A DNA stretch of 7,433 nt from Sphingomonadales bacterium (GTDB lineage Bacteria; Pseudomonadota; Alphaproteobacteria; Sphingomonadales; Sphingomonadaceae). Position 1 is the stretch's first letter; each line of letters begins with the position of its first letter. Shown here one piece after another: positions 6,156 through 7,433 of this stretch. The DNA lies in assembly GCA_018067055.1 (NCBI GenBank), contig JAGPVK010000181.1, forward strand, positions 1-7,433, read 5' to 3'. The translations under genes and the position numbers were made by a program. The notes under the pieces are model-generated. The model made no database searches. It was not told the DNA's origin and saw nothing but the letters and a program-made list of their open reading frames with translations.

Positions 6156-7360
6156 CCGCGACTATTGATCCCGACCTGATCCTGCGCGTTGCCGCCAAGG
6201 GTGATGGTGTGACCGCGGATGGCCGCCATGTTGCCTTTTCCGCGCCACTGGACCGGCTGAGTGAGGACGGCGGCCTGATCAAGGGCCCGCATCATGTCGA
6301 GGCCCCGTGCCAGCATTTTCAGTCCTGCGGCGGTTGCAGCCTGCAGCACCTGGATGCCGAGAGCTACGCCCAGTTTCTTACCGACCGGGTGGCCTACGCA
6401 CTGGAAGGGCAGGGCCTCGCCGCAGAGTTGCTGCACCCGCCCCAGGTCTCCCGGCCGAAAACCCGGATCCGCGCCAGCTTGCGGGCCGCCAGACTCGGCG
6501 ATCAATTCAAGCTGGGGTTCAGCGGGGCCGGCAGCCACCGGATCGTCGACCTGCAGCAATGCGAGATCATGGCACCCGAACTGTTTGATCTGCTGGCACC
6601 CTTGCGGACCTTTCTCAAAACCGCTGCCCGCCGCAAGCATGACATGAATATCGAGATGACTTTGGTGGATCAGGGCATCGACCTGCTGATCAGCAATTAC
6701 GAGCCAGAAGGCCTGGAGCAGCGCGAAGCCCTTTCCGATTTTGCCAAAGCCAATGGTCTGGCACGTCTGTCCGTCGATGGCGGCTATGGCCCTGAAACCC
6801 AGTGGGAACCGGAACCGGTGACGGTCACGCTGGGTGGGACGCCTGTCGCATTTCCGCACAGCGCTTTCCTGCAGCCGACGCACGAGGGCCAGCAGGTTCT
6901 GATTTCTGCGATGCGCGAAGCGGTTGGTGACGCCCGTCTGGTTGCCGATCTGTTTGCCGGCCTCGGGACCTTCACCATGGCGCTCGCCGAGGATCAGAAA
7001 GTCTATGCGGCGGAAGGCGCCCGCGATGCCATTGGCGCGCTGAAAATGGCAGCCAATCATTCCACCCGCCAGATATTCTGCGAGCATCGCGATCTGTTCC
7101 GCCGGCCGCTCAGCGCGGAGGAACTCAATCGCTTTGACGCCGTCATCCTCGATCCGCCCCGTGCTGGCGCACGCGAGCAAGTGCTGCAGCTGGCGCAATC
7201 CGATGTCGCAAAAATCTGCTACATCAGTTGCAATCCAGCCAGCTTTGCCCGGGACGCGAAACAGCTTTGCGACGCTGGCTACAAGCTCCGGCAAGTCTGG
7301 CCCGTGGGCCAGTTTCTATGGTCGACCCATGTCGAGATTGTTTCCAGCTTCAGCCGCTAA
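6152..7360 (+). CDS. Class I RNA (uracil-5-)methyltransferase, RlmD/RumA family
   Basis: The family uses S-adenosylmethionine to methylate carbon 5 of a uridine in RNA; E. coli RlmD acts at U1939 and RlmC at U747 of 23S rRNA. The 402-residue product shows the [4Fe-4S] ligand pattern C53-x5-C59-GG-C62, with C137 as the fourth ligand (QQCEIM). The SAM-binding loop is DLFAGLGTFT at 266-275, after Q241 in FLQPT. DPPRAG lies at 334-339 and YISCNP at 357-362, with C360 the predicted nucleophile. HVEIV at 393-397 carries E395, matching the general base of RlmD. All catalytic parts are present. Only about 50 residues precede the first cluster cysteine, and they resemble part of a TRAM RNA-binding domain rather than a full one. 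The start is ATG 6152, from AGGA and the ATGA overlap with the repair enzyme; a longer frame back to 6059 would read through that gene. I leave the symbol blank because the target uridine (747, 1939 or both) cannot be read from sequence. Confidence 0.95.
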   Translation: MTATIDPDLILRVAAKGDGVTADGRHVAFSAPLDRLSEDGGLIKGPHHVEAPCQHFQSCGGCSLQHLDAESYAQFLTDRVAYALEGQGLAAELLHPPQVSRPKTRIRASLRAARLGDQFKLGFSGAGSHRIVDLQQCEIMAPELFDLLAPLRTFLKTAARRKHDMNIEMTLVDQGIDLLISNYEPEGLEQREALSDFAKANGLARLSVDGGYGPETQWEPEPVTVTLGGTPVAFPHSAFLQPTHEGQQVLISAMREAVGDARLVADLFAGLGTFTMALAEDQKVYAAEGARDAIGALKMAANHSTRQIFCEHRDLFRRPLSAEELNRFDAVILDPPRAGAREQVLQLAQSDVAKICYISCNPASFARDAKQLCDAGYKLRQVWPVGQFLWSTHVEIVSSFSR

Positions 7361-7374
7361 TCGAACCGGGATCA

Positions 7375-7433
7375 TTAGAAGACCGCAAGCGCCGCGTGAA
7401 TCGTCAGCGCGATGATGCACAGGCTTGACAGTG
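7375..7433 (-). CDS. Probable C-terminal end of a convergent gene, unidentified
   Basis: On the - strand the final 59 bases read as 18 in-frame residues ending at TAA (7377-7375), with an almost entirely hydrophobic run (CIIALTIHAALAVF) that looks like a terminal membrane helix. Third positions are mostly G or C, as in the genes nearby. The + strand frames in this tail are interrupted by stops and show nothing protein-like. If real, the gene converges on the methyltransferase with 14 bases between stop codons (7361-7374), where I see no clear terminator hairpin. It is too short to assign a family. Confidence 0.4.
   Translation of the reverse strand, partial: LSSLCIIALTIHAALAVF

Noticed and set aside
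6035..7294. A 419-codon open frame on the - strand opposite the methyltransferase
   Set aside because: It is a shadow of a well-supported gene with all catalytic motifs on the + strand. It crosses the boundary of two + strand genes and shows no recognisable domain.
7358..7377. TAATC / GATCATTA as a shared terminator between the convergent genes
   Set aside because: The arms pair only with a bulge, are AT-rich and short, and lack a GC stem; not supportable as a hairpin terminator.

Overview
The window is a densely packed stretch of bacterial chromosome from a moderately GC-rich organism. The protein sequences and the gene set look alphaproteobacterial, most likely from the order Sphingomonadales. 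That placement is my inference from sequence style, because no rRNA or other phylogenetic marker is present. There is no sign of mobile DNA, CRISPR, tRNA or rRNA. Seven genes lie on the + strand with almost no space between them, and an eighth gene probably enters from the right on the - strand.

Layout: (1) 1-964, the 3' part of a tetratricopeptide-repeat (TPR) protein whose start lies left of the window. (2) 964-1818, ispE, a kinase of the non-mevalonate isoprenoid pathway, overlapping the TPR stop by one base. (3) 1815-2543, an N-formylglutamate amidohydrolase family protein, joined to ispE by an ATGA overlap. (4) 2595-4316, ilvD, dihydroxy-acid dehydratase of valine, isoleucine, leucine and pantothenate synthesis, after the only sizeable gap (51 bases). 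(5) 4297-4743, a small predicted lipoprotein of unknown function whose signal peptide is encoded inside the 3' end of ilvD. (6) 4752-6155, the bifunctional NAD(P)H-hydrate repair enzyme (epimerase plus dehydratase), starting at TTG. (7) 6152-7360, an iron-sulfur class I RNA (uracil-5-)methyltransferase of the RlmD/RumA family, joined by another ATGA overlap. (8) 7375-7433, the probable hydrophobic C-terminus of a convergent gene.

The genes are mostly housekeeping: isoprenoid precursors, branched-chain amino acids, repair of damaged nicotinamide cofactors and rRNA modification. They share direction and translational coupling more than one pathway. Genes 1-3 look like one transcript and genes 4-7 like a second, or a continuation of the first. 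The gap before ilvD, together with an AT-rich inverted repeat just upstream of it, is the most plausible place for separate control.

I do not see a new multi-gene system. The items most worth a second look are the uncharacterised lipoprotein after ilvD, the AT-rich palindrome before ilvD, the shortened N-terminal RNA-binding region of the methyltransferase, and the presence of an N-formylglutamate amidohydrolase homologue without any histidine-degradation genes nearby. Several gene starts needed correcting from the longest open frame, and the reasons are given in each entry.
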